The translations under genes were made by a program, and so were the position numbers. Shown one piece after another: positions 26,853-35,957 of a stretch of DNA of 64,000 nt. The stretch is from JAFDVL01 sp964631865 (GTDB lineage Bacteria; Acidobacteriota; Blastocatellia; RBC074), in assembly GCA_964631865.1 (NCBI GenBank), contig CAZWAK010000012.1, forward strand, positions 13,696 through 77,695, given 5' to 3'. The notes below the pieces were generated by a model. It saw only the letters and a program-made list of their open reading frames with translations. It was not told where the DNA came from and did not search any database. The stretch's first letter is position 1; each line of letters starts with the position of its first letter.

Positions 26853-27620
26853 ATGCAACTGATTACCGAAAAAATTTCGATCCCGCAAGAACAACCCGCT
26901 CTGTCCCGCGCCCGGCTCATCGAGTTGCTGAGCCGCAGCACGGAAATGTATGCCGCGACGATCATCAGCGGACGCAGTGGCACGGGCAAAACCCTTTTGG
27001 CAGTGGATTTCGCGCGGTATTGCGGGCGTCGCGTCGCGTGGTACAGCGTTGATGCGACGGACAAAGACCCGCATTTTTTCTTTGCGTACTTGCTGGCCAG
27101 TCTGCGGCAAGTGCGGCCCGGCTTACGGTTCCCGGCGCTCGCGGCGCGGATGGAAGCATATCGAGAAGACGAACTGGAACAACTGGCCGAAGCGATCATT
27201 TATGAATTGCAGGAAACGGAGACCCAGGAACCCTTGCTGATTGTCCTGGACGATTTGCATGTACTTTACGATGAAGCCTGGGTGCTGCCGTTTTTCCGGC
27301 GCTTCATTCCGTTGCTGCCGTCCGAGATTCATTTGCTGATTTTGGCGCGGAGCGTCATTCCCGTTCCCTTATGGCGGATGCGCTCCAAGCAAAATCTCCT
27401 GACCATTGATGAAGGCTGGTTGGCGTTTACATTGGAGGAAACCTCCTGGCTGTTTGCCCGGCGCGGCTTGGGCGAGCACCAGGCTGTGGAAGCGCTGCAA
27501 CTTTCCCGGGGCCGCGCCGCGCTCGTGGAGGGCTTGGCCCGGCAAATGAGCCAGCAAGAATTCTCTCTCGACACCGAAATTTATCCCCTGTCACAGGGGC
27601 AACAATTATTAGCCGCATAA
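26853..27620 (+). CDS. Stand-alone MalT-type STAND ATPase domain protein
   Basis: 255 residues, with GAAAG upstream of the ATG. The N-terminus (LITEKISIPQEQPALSRARLI) and Walker A GRSGTGKTLLAVDFARY (about 42-58), Walker B LLIVLDDLHVLYDE (about 128-141) and a sensor-like LLILARSVIPVPL match the ATPase part of MalT/LuxR-type regulators. It lacks the TPR superhelix and any DNA-binding domain, and stops at about residue 255. The much larger MalT/BTAD regulator follows 267 bp downstream. It could be a truncated paralogue or a partner ATPase that modulates that regulator; sequence cannot decide. Confidence 0.78.
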   Translation: MQLITEKISIPQEQPALSRARLIELLSRSTEMYAATIISGRSGTGKTLLAVDFARYCGRRVAWYSVDATDKDPHFFFAYLLASLRQVRPGLRFPALAARMEAYREDELEQLAEAIIYELQETETQEPLLIVLDDLHVLYDEAWVLPFFRRFIPLLPSEIHLLILARSVIPVPLWRMRSKQNLLTIDEGWLAFTLEETSWLFARRGLGEHQAVEALQLSRGRAALVEGLARQMSQQEFSLDTEIYPLSQGQQLLAA

Positions 27621-27887
27621 CGCGCCAGCAGGAGGAGGAGCAAATGTGATTACCAGTGAGACTCAACGACGTCGGGGCGAGGAGAGAGGGCACAAAATCG
27701 TCCTGTGCGGTGGCTTTGTCGGGTGAGCGATGGGGTAGGGATCAAAAGACTCACGCGACAGCGCTTTTATGGCGAGTCTCACTTCTAATCACACCCGCTA
27801 TCACGCTGGTGCGCCCTCATCCCGGCATGGTTTTTAGTCCTGCTATACTAGGTCGGTCAAGTTTTTTTCCAGGAGGAGTTACCGGCC
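27621..27887. promoter_or_regulatory. Leader region of the BTAD regulator gene, with inverted repeat and -10-like box
   Basis: 267 bp upstream of the regulator. A 19-nt inverted repeat lies at 27647-27665 and 27774-27792 (17 of 19 pairs) with a 108-nt loop. Further down, TATACT at 27844-27849 is a good -10 match, but no convincing -35 lies 16-18 bp before it. AGGAGGAG precedes the ATG at 27888. The inverted repeat may be an operator pair, an attenuator or the ends of a small mobile element. Confidence 0.5.
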
Positions 27888-30800
27888 ATGAATCCAGAGG
27901 TGCGCGCTCCGCAGATTGCGACGAAGCCAACCCTGATCACGAACAGCGAGACCAGGTCTTATCTGTTGCGGACTAAGCTGCTGCCGCCACGCCCAATCCC
28001 TGATCTGTTGCCGCGTCCCCGTTTGTGGGATCGTTTGCAGGCCAATCTGCGGCAGCCCGTGACCCTCGTCACGGCCAACGCCGGTTCCGGCAAAACCACG
28101 TTGGTAGCCGAATTTGTGCGCCAGCATTCATCGCGCTTTGTTTGGTATCAACTGGATCACACGGATACAGACCCGACAGTGTTCCCGGCGTACATTGCGC
28201 AGGGCATCCGGCAGATTGTCGCGGGGTTTGGCGCAAGCACCTTGTCGTATCTTCAGCAAGCTGCCGACGAGATTGTGCGCCATCCAGAGCGGGTGGCGGA
28301 CGTGCTGCTGAACGAAATCCTGGAGCAGGTCGAACAGCCGTTGACGCTGGTGCTGGACGATTATCACCACTTGGGAACGGACTCGGCGGTGCATCAGGTG
28401 ATGGATCGGTTGCTGGCCTACGCCCCGGAAGTTTTGCATATCATCATCATCTCGCGCGAACTGCCGCCCTTGAATTTGACGCGGCTGCGCTCGCAAGGGA
28501 CGCTCACCGTCATTGACCGCGACGAGATGTTATTTACGGACGACGAGACGCAGGAATTGTTTCGCCGCATCTTTGCTCTGGCCTTGACGCCTGACCAATT
28601 ACGCGAATATCGCGCCCGCACCAACGGTTGGATTACGGCGTTGCAATTGGTGCGGCAAGTTGCCCAGCGGCAGGCCGTGACGGGGCGTGCCGCCACCGAC
28701 CTGTCGGAGATTTTGCGCCAGTCCGAACGCGATATTTTCGACTACTTTGCCGAAGAGGTGTTTGCGACCGAAACCGAGGAGATGCAAACGCTGCTCCTGC
28801 GCAGCGCTTTGTTGGAGCAAGTGGAACCGAGCGTTTGTATGCAGCTTTGGCCGACGCTGGACTTTCAGCGCGGGTTGCCAAAGCTGGAACGGCGCAATGT
28901 TTTTCTCACGGTGGCAAGTGATGAGAAGGGCGAGGAATATCGCTTGCATCCGCTCTTTCAGGAATTTTTACGGCGTCGCTTGGGAGCCGAAATCGGTCGG
29001 GCCGGAATCGCGGCGGAATATGAAAAGATTGCCGAGTTTTGCCTCGCCCGGTCTACGTGGGTACCGGGCGTGCGCTACCTCCTTCACGCCGAGAAGTACG
29101 AACGCGCCGCCGCCATCATAGCTGAAAGGGGCTTAGCTCTGATTGAGGCAGGCGCGTTAGGGACGCTGACCTCTTTGTTGGAGGCGCTGCCCACTTCTAC
29201 GCTTGACTCTCATCCGCGTGTGATGCGACTACGCGGTGAGGTAGCGCGCCTACGTGGCGATTATGGCGCGGCGCAGCAACTACTGCGTCGCGCCGCCACG
29301 TTGTTGCACGCGCATCAAGACTCGACCGGCGAAGCCGAAGCCCTCCATTCGTTAGCGACGATTGCCCGCCGCCAGGGCGACCGGGAGCGGGCCGACACGT
29401 ATTTGGATCGCGCGGTCGCTTTGACGGAAGCCGATTCCCCGGTGCGGATTCGTTGTGGCAACACGCGCGGGCTGTGTTTCCTGGCGGCGGGCGATTTGGC
29501 CGGAGCCGAACGGGAATTTCGTGTGGCGTTGCAATTGGCCGAAGAACACGGCGATGAACATCACACGCGCTTGATCGCGCATAACCTGGGCTTGCCCGCG
29601 ATGCTGCGGGGAGATTTCGGCGGAGCCTTGCGTTGGTTGCGCCGGATGTTGCGCGAGGGCGAGGGCGCTGCCCCCGTGCCGCGGGATGCGACCGCGCATT
29701 TGAATATGGCGCGCTGTTATTTTTATCAAGGCCGCCTGGAAGAGTGCGAACAGCATTTGCAGCAGGCGCTGGACTGTTGCCAGCGGTTCAATTTGAGCGC
29801 GCTGCGCGGAGAGATTTTGGAAGCCTACGGGAATCTGCAACGCGAAGCAGGGGAGGCGGCGCGCGCGGTGGAGTTTTATGAACGCGCGGCTCGCGCGTAT
29901 ACCGAGGCCGCGATTGACCTCACCCAACACGAATTGTTGGAAGAACAAGCGATCCTGTGTTGGCAAAGCGGTGATCTGGCGACGGCGCGGGCGCGCATAG
30001 ACAAGCTCATCAGCGCGCGGGCAGCCGTCGGCAATACACCCGGCGTGTTCACCGCTTCGCTGGCGCGCGGGCGTATTTTATTAGCGCAAGGCGATGCCGC
30101 GACGGCGCAAGAAGAGTTGCAAGCGGCGTGGGCGCATTTCCGCGAGCAACGGCTGCATTACTATGAAGCCCAGGCTGCGCTGGCATTGGCCGCTTGCGCC
30201 TTTGCGATGCAACAGGAAGTCGCGCAAATCGAATATCTGCGCCGCGCCGTCGAGTTGGCGATTCGCTATGATTATGAATATTGGCTCCAGCGCGAAGTGC
30301 GTCGCCAAACGGAACTCTTCGCGCTGCCAGAGGCGGCGGAACTTTTGCCGACAGAGTTGCAGGAATTGGTCAGGCAGGCGGCTCCGCTGCCACCGCGAAC
30401 CGCGCGGGTTGAAAGTCCTCTGCTGGGTTCTCCCTCCGTTACCGATTTAACGATTAACTTGTTAGGAGCGGTCGAAATTTTCCGTGATCCGCAGCGTCCC
30501 TTTGCCGCCGACGCCTGGACGACCCGGCGTGCCCGCGACATCCTGTGTTTTATCGCCACCCGTCCCCATCGTCGTGCGGCCAAAGACACGATTATGGACA
30601 CGTTCTGGGGTGCGTCGGATTGGGAGGCGACCGAAAAAAACTTCCATCCCACCATTTCGCACATTCGCAAGGCGCTCAATAGCAATCAACTCATCAAGCA
30701 GAATTTTTTGCTCTATCGAGATGGCGACTACTTGTTGAATTCCGAGTTCCATTACCGCATAGATACCGTCGAATTTGATCGCTTGCTCGAAGCCGGCGAA

Positions 30801-31202
30801 GCCGCGCGCCGGGCTGGAAAACCAGATGAGCAGCGCCAGGCCTTTGAGGAAGCCGTCGCGTTGTATCGCGGCGACTTTATGCAAAACGTCTATGAGGAGT
30901 GGACGGAAGAATTGCGCGCCTATTACCGCGAACAATATTTTCGCTTGTTGGAAACGCTCGCCGTGCTCGCGCAGAAAGCGGAAGACGGGTTGCGCTGCAT
31001 TCAATGGGCCAGAAAAATTCTGAAGGACGATCCGTACCGCGAAGACATTCATTGTCTGGTGATGTGCGCGCAGGCGGCGTTAGGGAAAAAAGAAGCTGTC
31101 CGCGAGCAATATCAAATGCTCCAACGGCTGCTCAAAGCAGAACTCGGCGTGGCCCCTTCCGCCGAAACACAAAAAACCTATCGCGAACTCCTGCCGCATT
31201 GA
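27888..31202 (+). CDS. Large MalT-like STAND ATPase/TPR regulator with C-terminal BTAD domain
   Basis: 1104 residues. The N-terminal part (LRTKLLPPRPIPDLLPRPRL) precedes Walker A ANAGSGKTTLVAEF (about 63-76) and Walker B LTLVLDDYHHLG (about 147-158), with the MalT-like domain extending to about 400 (LHPLFQEFLRRRLG). A TPR-like superhelix covers about 420-830. An OmpR-like winged helix follows (about 850-950: LLGAVEIFRDPQRPF, RRAAKDTIMDTFWG, LNSNQLIKQNFLLYRDGDYLL), then a bacterial transcriptional activation domain (VEFDRLLEAGEAARRAGKP to KTYRELLPH). This is a signal-dependent transcription activator. The subtilase gene 193 bp downstream is an obvious candidate target, by position only. Confidence 0.92.
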   Translation: MNPEVRAPQIATKPTLITNSETRSYLLRTKLLPPRPIPDLLPRPRLWDRLQANLRQPVTLVTANAGSGKTTLVAEFVRQHSSRFVWYQLDHTDTDPTVFPAYIAQGIRQIVAGFGASTLSYLQQAADEIVRHPERVADVLLNEILEQVEQPLTLVLDDYHHLGTDSAVHQVMDRLLAYAPEVLHIIIISRELPPLNLTRLRSQGTLTVIDRDEMLFTDDETQELFRRIFALALTPDQLREYRARTNGWITALQLVRQVAQRQAVTGRAATDLSEILRQSERDIFDYFAEEVFATETEEMQTLLLRSALLEQVEPSVCMQLWPTLDFQRGLPKLERRNVFLTVASDEKGEEYRLHPLFQEFLRRRLGAEIGRAGIAAEYEKIAEFCLARSTWVPGVRYLLHAEKYERAAAIIAERGLALIEAGALGTLTSLLEALPTSTLDSHPRVMRLRGEVARLRGDYGAAQQLLRRAATLLHAHQDSTGEAEALHSLATIARRQGDRERADTYLDRAVALTEADSPVRIRCGNTRGLCFLAAGDLAGAEREFRVALQLAEEHGDEHHTRLIAHNLGLPAMLRGDFGGALRWLRRMLREGEGAAPVPRDATAHLNMARCYFYQGRLEECEQHLQQALDCCQRFNLSALRGEILEAYGNLQREAGEAARAVEFYERAARAYTEAAIDLTQHELLEEQAILCWQSGDLATARARIDKLISARAAVGNTPGVFTASLARGRILLAQGDAATAQEELQAAWAHFREQRLHYYEAQAALALAACAFAMQQEVAQIEYLRRAVELAIRYDYEYWLQREVRRQTELFALPEAAELLPTELQELVRQAAPLPPRTARVESPLLGSPSVTDLTINLLGAVEIFRDPQRPFAADAWTTRRARDILCFIATRPHRRAAKDTIMDTFWGASDWEATEKNFHPTISHIRKALNSNQLIKQNFLLYRDGDYLLNSEFHYRIDTVEFDRLLEAGEAARRAGKPDEQRQAFEEAVALYRGDFMQNVYEEWTEELRAYYREQYFRLLETLAVLAQKAEDGLRCIQWARKILKDDPYREDIHCLVMCAQAALGKKEAVREQYQMLQRLLKAELGVAPSAETQKTYRELLPH

Positions 31203-31394
31203 CACCCCCGAACCTGTGGAATGGCGCTTGCTCTATTCCGCTGCGCAGTTCTTAGGGAACCGCAAAATCATCAGCTTTTGCAGGCAATTCCGGCAACGCC
31301 TCCCTGAAAGCTGATAAAGTTTAGGACATCTCGGTGAGCAAAAATTACATTGTTCCAGGTAAATAAGACCCAGGCACAAAGAAGGGAAAAGCCG

Positions 31395-34349
31395 ATGACG
31401 AGCAGACACGACCACCTCACAAATAAACTGCTGACCATCCTGCTGATCGTTCTTCTCGTTACGGAGCCAGCGCTGGCCGGTCTGGCCATCATTCAATCCA
31501 ACGGCATCGCGGTGACGGGCGCGGACGGCATTAGCTTCATCAATGCGGCGGGCATTGCCGCGACGGGCGCAGATGGCTTCCTCTCCTTTGCCCCGAATGG
31601 CATCGCGGTGACGGGCGCAGACGGCATCGCGGTCACCGGAGCCGATGGCGTCACCCATACAGGCACGAATGGCATCGCGGTCACAGGTGCAGATGGCATT
31701 GCGGTGACAGGCGCGGATGGCATCGCGGTGACAGGCGCGGATGGCATCGCGGTGACGGGCGCAGACGGACAAACTTTCCAAGCCAATTCTCTTTACCTGA
31801 CCAAACCCAACGGCATCGCCGTGACAGGCGCAGACGGCATTGCCGTGACCGGAGCCGATGGCATTGCGGTGACGGGCGCGGATGCCGTGCGAGCGATTCG
31901 TGCGGACGGCCTCACGGCGCACACGCCCAGCGGCATCGCGGTGACGGGCGCGGACGGCATCGCAGTGACAGGCGCAGATGGCACGGTTTACACGATTGCT
32001 CCGCAGGGCATCGCCGTGACAGGGGCGGATGGCATCGCGGTCACAGGCGCAGACGGGATTGCCGTGACCGGAGCCGATGGCATCGCGGTGACGGGCGCGG
32101 ATACCCAGCTTCCGCTCAACAATGGTATTGGCTTGCAAAGCGTGGATGCTGAATTCGCCCTCAAGCTCAATCAAGTAACCGATGACAGCAATGTCAATGC
32201 CGTCGTCGTCTATCATCGCTTGCCGACCGATGCAGACATTGCCGATTTGCAACGGCTCGGCGTTCTGGGCGGCACGCGGTATCGGGCTTTGCCGATGGTC
32301 GTGTTGACGGCGACGAAACAGCAGATCATCAACCTTTCGCGGCTGCCTGCGGTACGCTCAATTTACGGCAATCGCACCTTACAACTGAGCGCCGATCCGT
32401 ATATGAAACTCAACGGCGCGGAACGGGTGACGACCGATGCGGACTTGACCGCGCACAATCTGACCACGCCGATTTCAGGCCGGAATGTGAAGGTGGCCGT
32501 GCTCGACACGGGCGTTGACGGCACGCACGGCGATCTGGCCGGTCGCGTCGTCCAAAACGTCAAGCTCATTGACCAGCAAAGCCTGAGCCTGGGCTTTGTT
32601 GCGCCGACGCAAATTGAACATCTGCCTTCGACCGATCAGGTGTATGGACACGGCACATTCGTGGCCGGCGTGATTGCCGGGACAGGCGCGCTGTCCAATG
32701 GCAAATACAATGGCGTAGCGCGGGGCGCGGGCATAGTGGGCTTGAGCGCGGGTGATTTGACGTTGTCGTTCATTTTGTCGGGCTTTGATTATCTGCTCAG
32801 TCGCGGCGCGGCGCTCAATGTTCGCGTCGTCAATTGCAGCTTTTCGGCGAACACGGTGTTTGATCTCAATGATCCGGTCAACGTCGCAACGAAGCTGTTG
32901 ACGGAACGCGGCATCAATGTCGTGTTCTCCGCAGGCAATACGGGGCCGGGCTTGCACACGCTGAATCCTTACGCCATCGCGCCCTGGGTCATCAGCGTCG
33001 GCGCAACCGATGCCAAAGGTCAGTTGGCATCGTTCTCGGCGCGGGGCACGTTCGGCAGCAGCCTCTTTCGTCCCACGTTGGTTGCGCCGGGCGTCAGCCT
33101 CATCAGCCTGCGTGCGACGGGAGTGAATGTGACCGGCACACTTGGCGTCGCGGGCGCTGACACGAGTAGGCTTTCCCTGACTGAACTGCCTTTTTATACA
33201 ACGGCCAGCGGCACAAGCTTTTCCGCGCCGCAAGTCGCCGCCACCATCGCGCTGATGTTGGAAGCGAACCCGAACCTCACGCCCGCCCAGGTGCGCGACA
33301 TCCTGCAACGCACGGCGACACCAATGCCCAAATATTATCTGCACGAAGTTGGCGCAGGGATGCTCAACACGCACGCGGCTGTCCTCGAAGCCGCGTTCCC
33401 ACAACGCCGCATGGGGCTGTGGCGCGCGGCGTTGGATCGTGGGCAAGTGCGCTTCATCAACGATCCCGCGCAAACTTTTTCCGGCACGGTGTCAGCCGGG
33501 CTGAATACTTCGGCCAACACGAATCTCACAATCCCGCAAAATGCGCTGCTGGCTTCCGTGCAAATCGCTTGGGGGCCATTGTTGACGGGCAATGATTTGG
33601 CCTTGACGGTTTTTGATCCGGCGGGCACACAGCGCGCTTCATCGAACAATCTCAATGTGCCAGGACTCACCGGGCGACGGGAACGCATTGCGCTCCGTGC
33701 GCCCGTAGCTGGAGCGTGGCGTGCCAAAGTCAACCACACACTTGGCCTCGCCTTAACTTCGCAAGCCTTCAACGGAGCATTGGAAATAACGCGCGTGGAA
33801 TATGCGCCGCTCAATGACCTTGCCGCACTGAACGCGAATGAGCGTGCGGATGTTTATCAAGTGTTGCGCAGCTTCGTGATGACGCCGCTGGGGCAATCGT
33901 TTCGTCCCGGCTTTGGCGTGACGCGCGCCGCGCTCGCGGCAGCCGTCGTGCAGGGCGCGCACGTGCCACAATACATCGCCGCGCAACCGCAATTCACCGA
34001 TGTTCGTGATCTGACGACGCGCAACTTTGTCGAAAGTGCGCAAGCGGCGGGCGCGCTTTTCCCGGATGCGCTGGGCCACAGTTTTCGTCCGCAGGCGTTG
34101 GCTAATCGGCTGATGGCGGCGATTGTCCTGGTGCGCGCCGCTGGTTTGCGCGCCGAAGCTGAAGCACAAACCAGTGCCGCCTTGTCGCTCACCGATGCGG
34201 CAAGTATTCCGGCGCAATGGCGTGGATATGTAGCAGTGGCGCTGGCGCGAGGTCTGTTGACAGCCAACAACAATGCCTTTCGCCCCCAAGCCACACTGAC
34301 ACGGCTCGAACTCGCGCACGCCTTAGTCGCACTTCAAAAGATGGCCTAA
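31395..34349 (+). CDS. Exported subtilisin-like (S8) peptidase with octapeptide repeats and SLH-like C-terminus
   Basis: 984 residues from the ATG at 31395, with GAAGGGA upstream. Signal peptide about 1-33. Residues about 36-237 hold 16 exact copies of GIAVTGAD and one GIAATGAD, in runs of up to four. An I9-like prodomain (about 255-330) follows, then the S8 domain: Asp 371 in AVLDTGVDG, His 419 in YGHGTFVAG and Ser 608 in SGTSFSAP. Next is a pre-peptidase/P-like beta domain (about 690-800), then about three SLH-like repeats to the end (FRPGFGVTRAALAAAV, FTDVRDL, FRPQATLTRLELAHALV) for envelope anchoring. The repeats precede the prodomain and may be removed on maturation. Confidence 0.93.
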   Translation: MTSRHDHLTNKLLTILLIVLLVTEPALAGLAIIQSNGIAVTGADGISFINAAGIAATGADGFLSFAPNGIAVTGADGIAVTGADGVTHTGTNGIAVTGADGIAVTGADGIAVTGADGIAVTGADGQTFQANSLYLTKPNGIAVTGADGIAVTGADGIAVTGADAVRAIRADGLTAHTPSGIAVTGADGIAVTGADGTVYTIAPQGIAVTGADGIAVTGADGIAVTGADGIAVTGADTQLPLNNGIGLQSVDAEFALKLNQVTDDSNVNAVVVYHRLPTDADIADLQRLGVLGGTRYRALPMVVLTATKQQIINLSRLPAVRSIYGNRTLQLSADPYMKLNGAERVTTDADLTAHNLTTPISGRNVKVAVLDTGVDGTHGDLAGRVVQNVKLIDQQSLSLGFVAPTQIEHLPSTDQVYGHGTFVAGVIAGTGALSNGKYNGVARGAGIVGLSAGDLTLSFILSGFDYLLSRGAALNVRVVNCSFSANTVFDLNDPVNVATKLLTERGINVVFSAGNTGPGLHTLNPYAIAPWVISVGATDAKGQLASFSARGTFGSSLFRPTLVAPGVSLISLRATGVNVTGTLGVAGADTSRLSLTELPFYTTASGTSFSAPQVAATIALMLEANPNLTPAQVRDILQRTATPMPKYYLHEVGAGMLNTHAAVLEAAFPQRRMGLWRAALDRGQVRFINDPAQTFSGTVSAGLNTSANTNLTIPQNALLASVQIAWGPLLTGNDLALTVFDPAGTQRASSNNLNVPGLTGRRERIALRAPVAGAWRAKVNHTLGLALTSQAFNGALEITRVEYAPLNDLAALNANERADVYQVLRSFVMTPLGQSFRPGFGVTRAALAAAVVQGAHVPQYIAAQPQFTDVRDLTTRNFVESAQAAGALFPDALGHSFRPQALANRLMAAIVLVRAAGLRAEAEAQTSAALSLTDAASIPAQWRGYVAVALARGLLTANNNAFRPQATLTRLELAHALVALQKMA
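31503..32103 (+). repeat. 24-nt coding repeats (GIAVTGAD octapeptide) inside the subtilase gene
   Basis: Sixteen exact and one variant copy of an 8-residue unit are encoded by 24-nt units, arranged in runs of 1, 2, 4, 3, 2 and 4 separated by 10-20-residue unique spacers. Codons for the same residues vary between copies (GCG GTG, GCG GTC, GCC GTG), so the protein repeat is kept while the DNA has drifted. That points to selection on the peptide rather than very recent slippage. Confidence 0.92.
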
Positions 34350-34374
34350 CCGTAGCAGCAATTCATCACTGGCT

Positions 34375-34411
34375 GGGGATGCAGTGACTTTCACTGCATC
34401 CCCTTTTTTTT
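34375..34411 (+). terminator. Rho-independent terminator after the repeat-bearing subtilase
   Basis: A perfect 13-bp stem (34375-34387 with 34391-34403) closes a 3-nt loop and is followed by eight T at 34404-34411. It begins about 26 nt after the stop codon. This is the clearest intrinsic terminator in the window. Confidence 0.95.
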
Positions 34412-34513
34412 AGGCCAGCGGATGGTCGTGTGAGCCAGCGTTTGGCGACGGAATCAAAGATTTGATAAGCTTCCCGCCCAAGTCGAATCGTTATCAAGAT
34501 GGGAGAACAAACC

Positions 34514-35662
34514 GTGAAGGCGAACAGGCGGGGAGTCGCTCGAAACGTCAGCGCGCTTGCGGTCATCCTGACGCTAGGGTCTGCGATGGCTACGGCGCAA
34601 TTCCGCTTGCCGGGCGAAAGCAAGCCTCAAGTGCGGGGCAAGCAAATCGCGGCGCAGTTCGCGCCCGTGATCTATCAAGGCTTGGGCGAGCAGCCACGCT
34701 TTGACTACATCACCAACTTTGATTTCGATGGCGATTGGAAAGGCGATAACAATTGGGTGAACGCGGGGGGCAAAACCTATCCGTTGCGAGCGTTCGTGTA
34801 CTACTCGGTCATCGAAACGGCCACGCATTACTTCGTGCATTATGCGTTCTTTCATCCGCGCGATTACAAGGGCGGGGTAGGGAAGTCCACGTTGCTCGAT
34901 GTGCTGATTAAAGAAGGCGTGCGGCGCGCAGGCAAAGACCCGACGGGTTTGGCGGATGATGTGGCGCTCTCGCACGAAAACGATTTGGAAGGCTGTTTGA
35001 TTGTGGCGGAAAAACGTGGCGATGAGTTGCGCCACGCCGTTGTGCAGTATGTCGAAACGATGGCGCACAATCGCTATCTGAAATATCGTCCACACGAGGT
35101 GCAAGGCAGCGTCGGCGAACTGATCGAAGTGCAAGGTCAGCAAGCGTTGCTCTTCGCCGAGGCGAAAGGGCACGGGGTATCGAATTACACGGGAGCGCGC
35201 GAGCAGTTGAAAAAAGCGCCGCGCGGAACGTTGGTCTATCGCTATGCGGGCGAAGCGCAAGACCCCGACAAACGGCGCGGCGACGCCGTCGGCTATGATC
35301 TGGTCGCGCTGCAAGAGACGTTCTGGACGCGCGCCCAAACGGGCGAGAATGAAACCTTTGCTGAAGCGGTTGATTATCAAACGGTCAAAGTGACGTTGCA
35401 GCAATTGGACGGCAAAGCGGCGACGATGGATTGGCAGATCGGCAAACTCGGCACAGCCTTTCGCGGCGTGGTGGGCTTCCAAAACAAAGCGCGTCCGCCC
35501 TGGAGTTGGTACGACCTGACCGAAACCGACCGACCGCGCGGCGAATGGTTTTTTGATCCCGCTGCCGTGATTGCGCGACATTTCAACTTAGCGGCGTCGT
35601 TCGTGCAGCCGTACACCTATCATCCTTTTTTCAAAGCTGGTGAGACGACACAGCAGCGGTAA
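34514..35662 (+). CDS. Secreted protein of unknown function
   Basis: 382 residues if the GTG at 34514 is used, 8 nt after GGGAGA; an in-frame ATG at 34499 overlaps that site and is less likely. Signal peptide NVSALAVILTLGSAMATAQ. The mature part has conserved-looking acidic and aromatic blocks: FDFDGDWKGDNNWVNAG, YYSVIETATHYFVHYAFFHP, SHENDLEGCLIVAEK and WSWYDLTETDRPRGEWFFDP. The D-x-D-G and HENDLEG patterns suggest metal binding or hydrolysis, but I cannot name a family; distant resemblance to VPS62-like proteins is only an impression. It stands alone between a strong terminator and the next inverted repeat. Confidence 0.75.
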   Translation: MKANRRGVARNVSALAVILTLGSAMATAQFRLPGESKPQVRGKQIAAQFAPVIYQGLGEQPRFDYITNFDFDGDWKGDNNWVNAGGKTYPLRAFVYYSVIETATHYFVHYAFFHPRDYKGGVGKSTLLDVLIKEGVRRAGKDPTGLADDVALSHENDLEGCLIVAEKRGDELRHAVVQYVETMAHNRYLKYRPHEVQGSVGELIEVQGQQALLFAEAKGHGVSNYTGAREQLKKAPRGTLVYRYAGEAQDPDKRRGDAVGYDLVALQETFWTRAQTGENETFAEAVDYQTVKVTLQQLDGKAATMDWQIGKLGTAFRGVVGFQNKARPPWSWYDLTETDRPRGEWFFDPAAVIARHFNLAASFVQPYTYHPFFKAGETTQQR

Positions 35663-35792
35663 TGCTGCCGCACTGTTTTCCGAAACGCGGCGTAGCGTGC
35701 GCCCGTCTATGCAATTTACAATGCCTATGCTGTACTATCTGGCGCTCACAATCGTTTTAAGCAGGTAAGCAAAAGGTTGGAAGGTAATCGCT

Positions 35793-35900
35793 CGTTTCAT
35801 TTCCCATATATCATTTTTCATCTTTCATTTTTCATTGTTGTCACCGTCGCTCGCGCAATGACAACTGACAAATGAAAAATGGGAACTGGGAAATGAACGA
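35793..35900. repeat. Inverted repeat of TTTCATTT/AAATGAAA words
   Basis: The left arm (about 35793-35842) is TTTCATTT-rich. The right arm (about 35859-35900) is its purine-rich partner, and the outer ends TCGTTTCATTTCCC and GGGAAATGAACGA pair well. The innermost parts GTTGTCA/TGACAAC also pair. The loop is about 16 nt. It lies in the 295-bp gap before the VPS10-like gene, which otherwise holds only a GGAAAGGA ribosome binding site before the ATG at 35958. Confidence 0.75.
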
Positions 35901-35957
35901 ACCGCGAAATTTTTGCTGAGCCGCTTACATTTCAGAATCAGGAAAGGACCCCTCATT

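Noticed and set aside
31503..32103. Regular 24-nt repeats that could be taken for a CRISPR array
   Set aside because: Units abut directly or are separated by irregular coding spacers, the frame stays open through all of them and the copies differ by synonymous changes; this is a coding repeat.
31233..32252. 339-codon minus-strand frame opposite the GIAVTGAD repeats (AICARHRDAI-type repeats)
   Set aside because: It mirrors the repeat region of the subtilase gene and has no other support; the plus frame has signal peptide, S8 domain and ribosome site.
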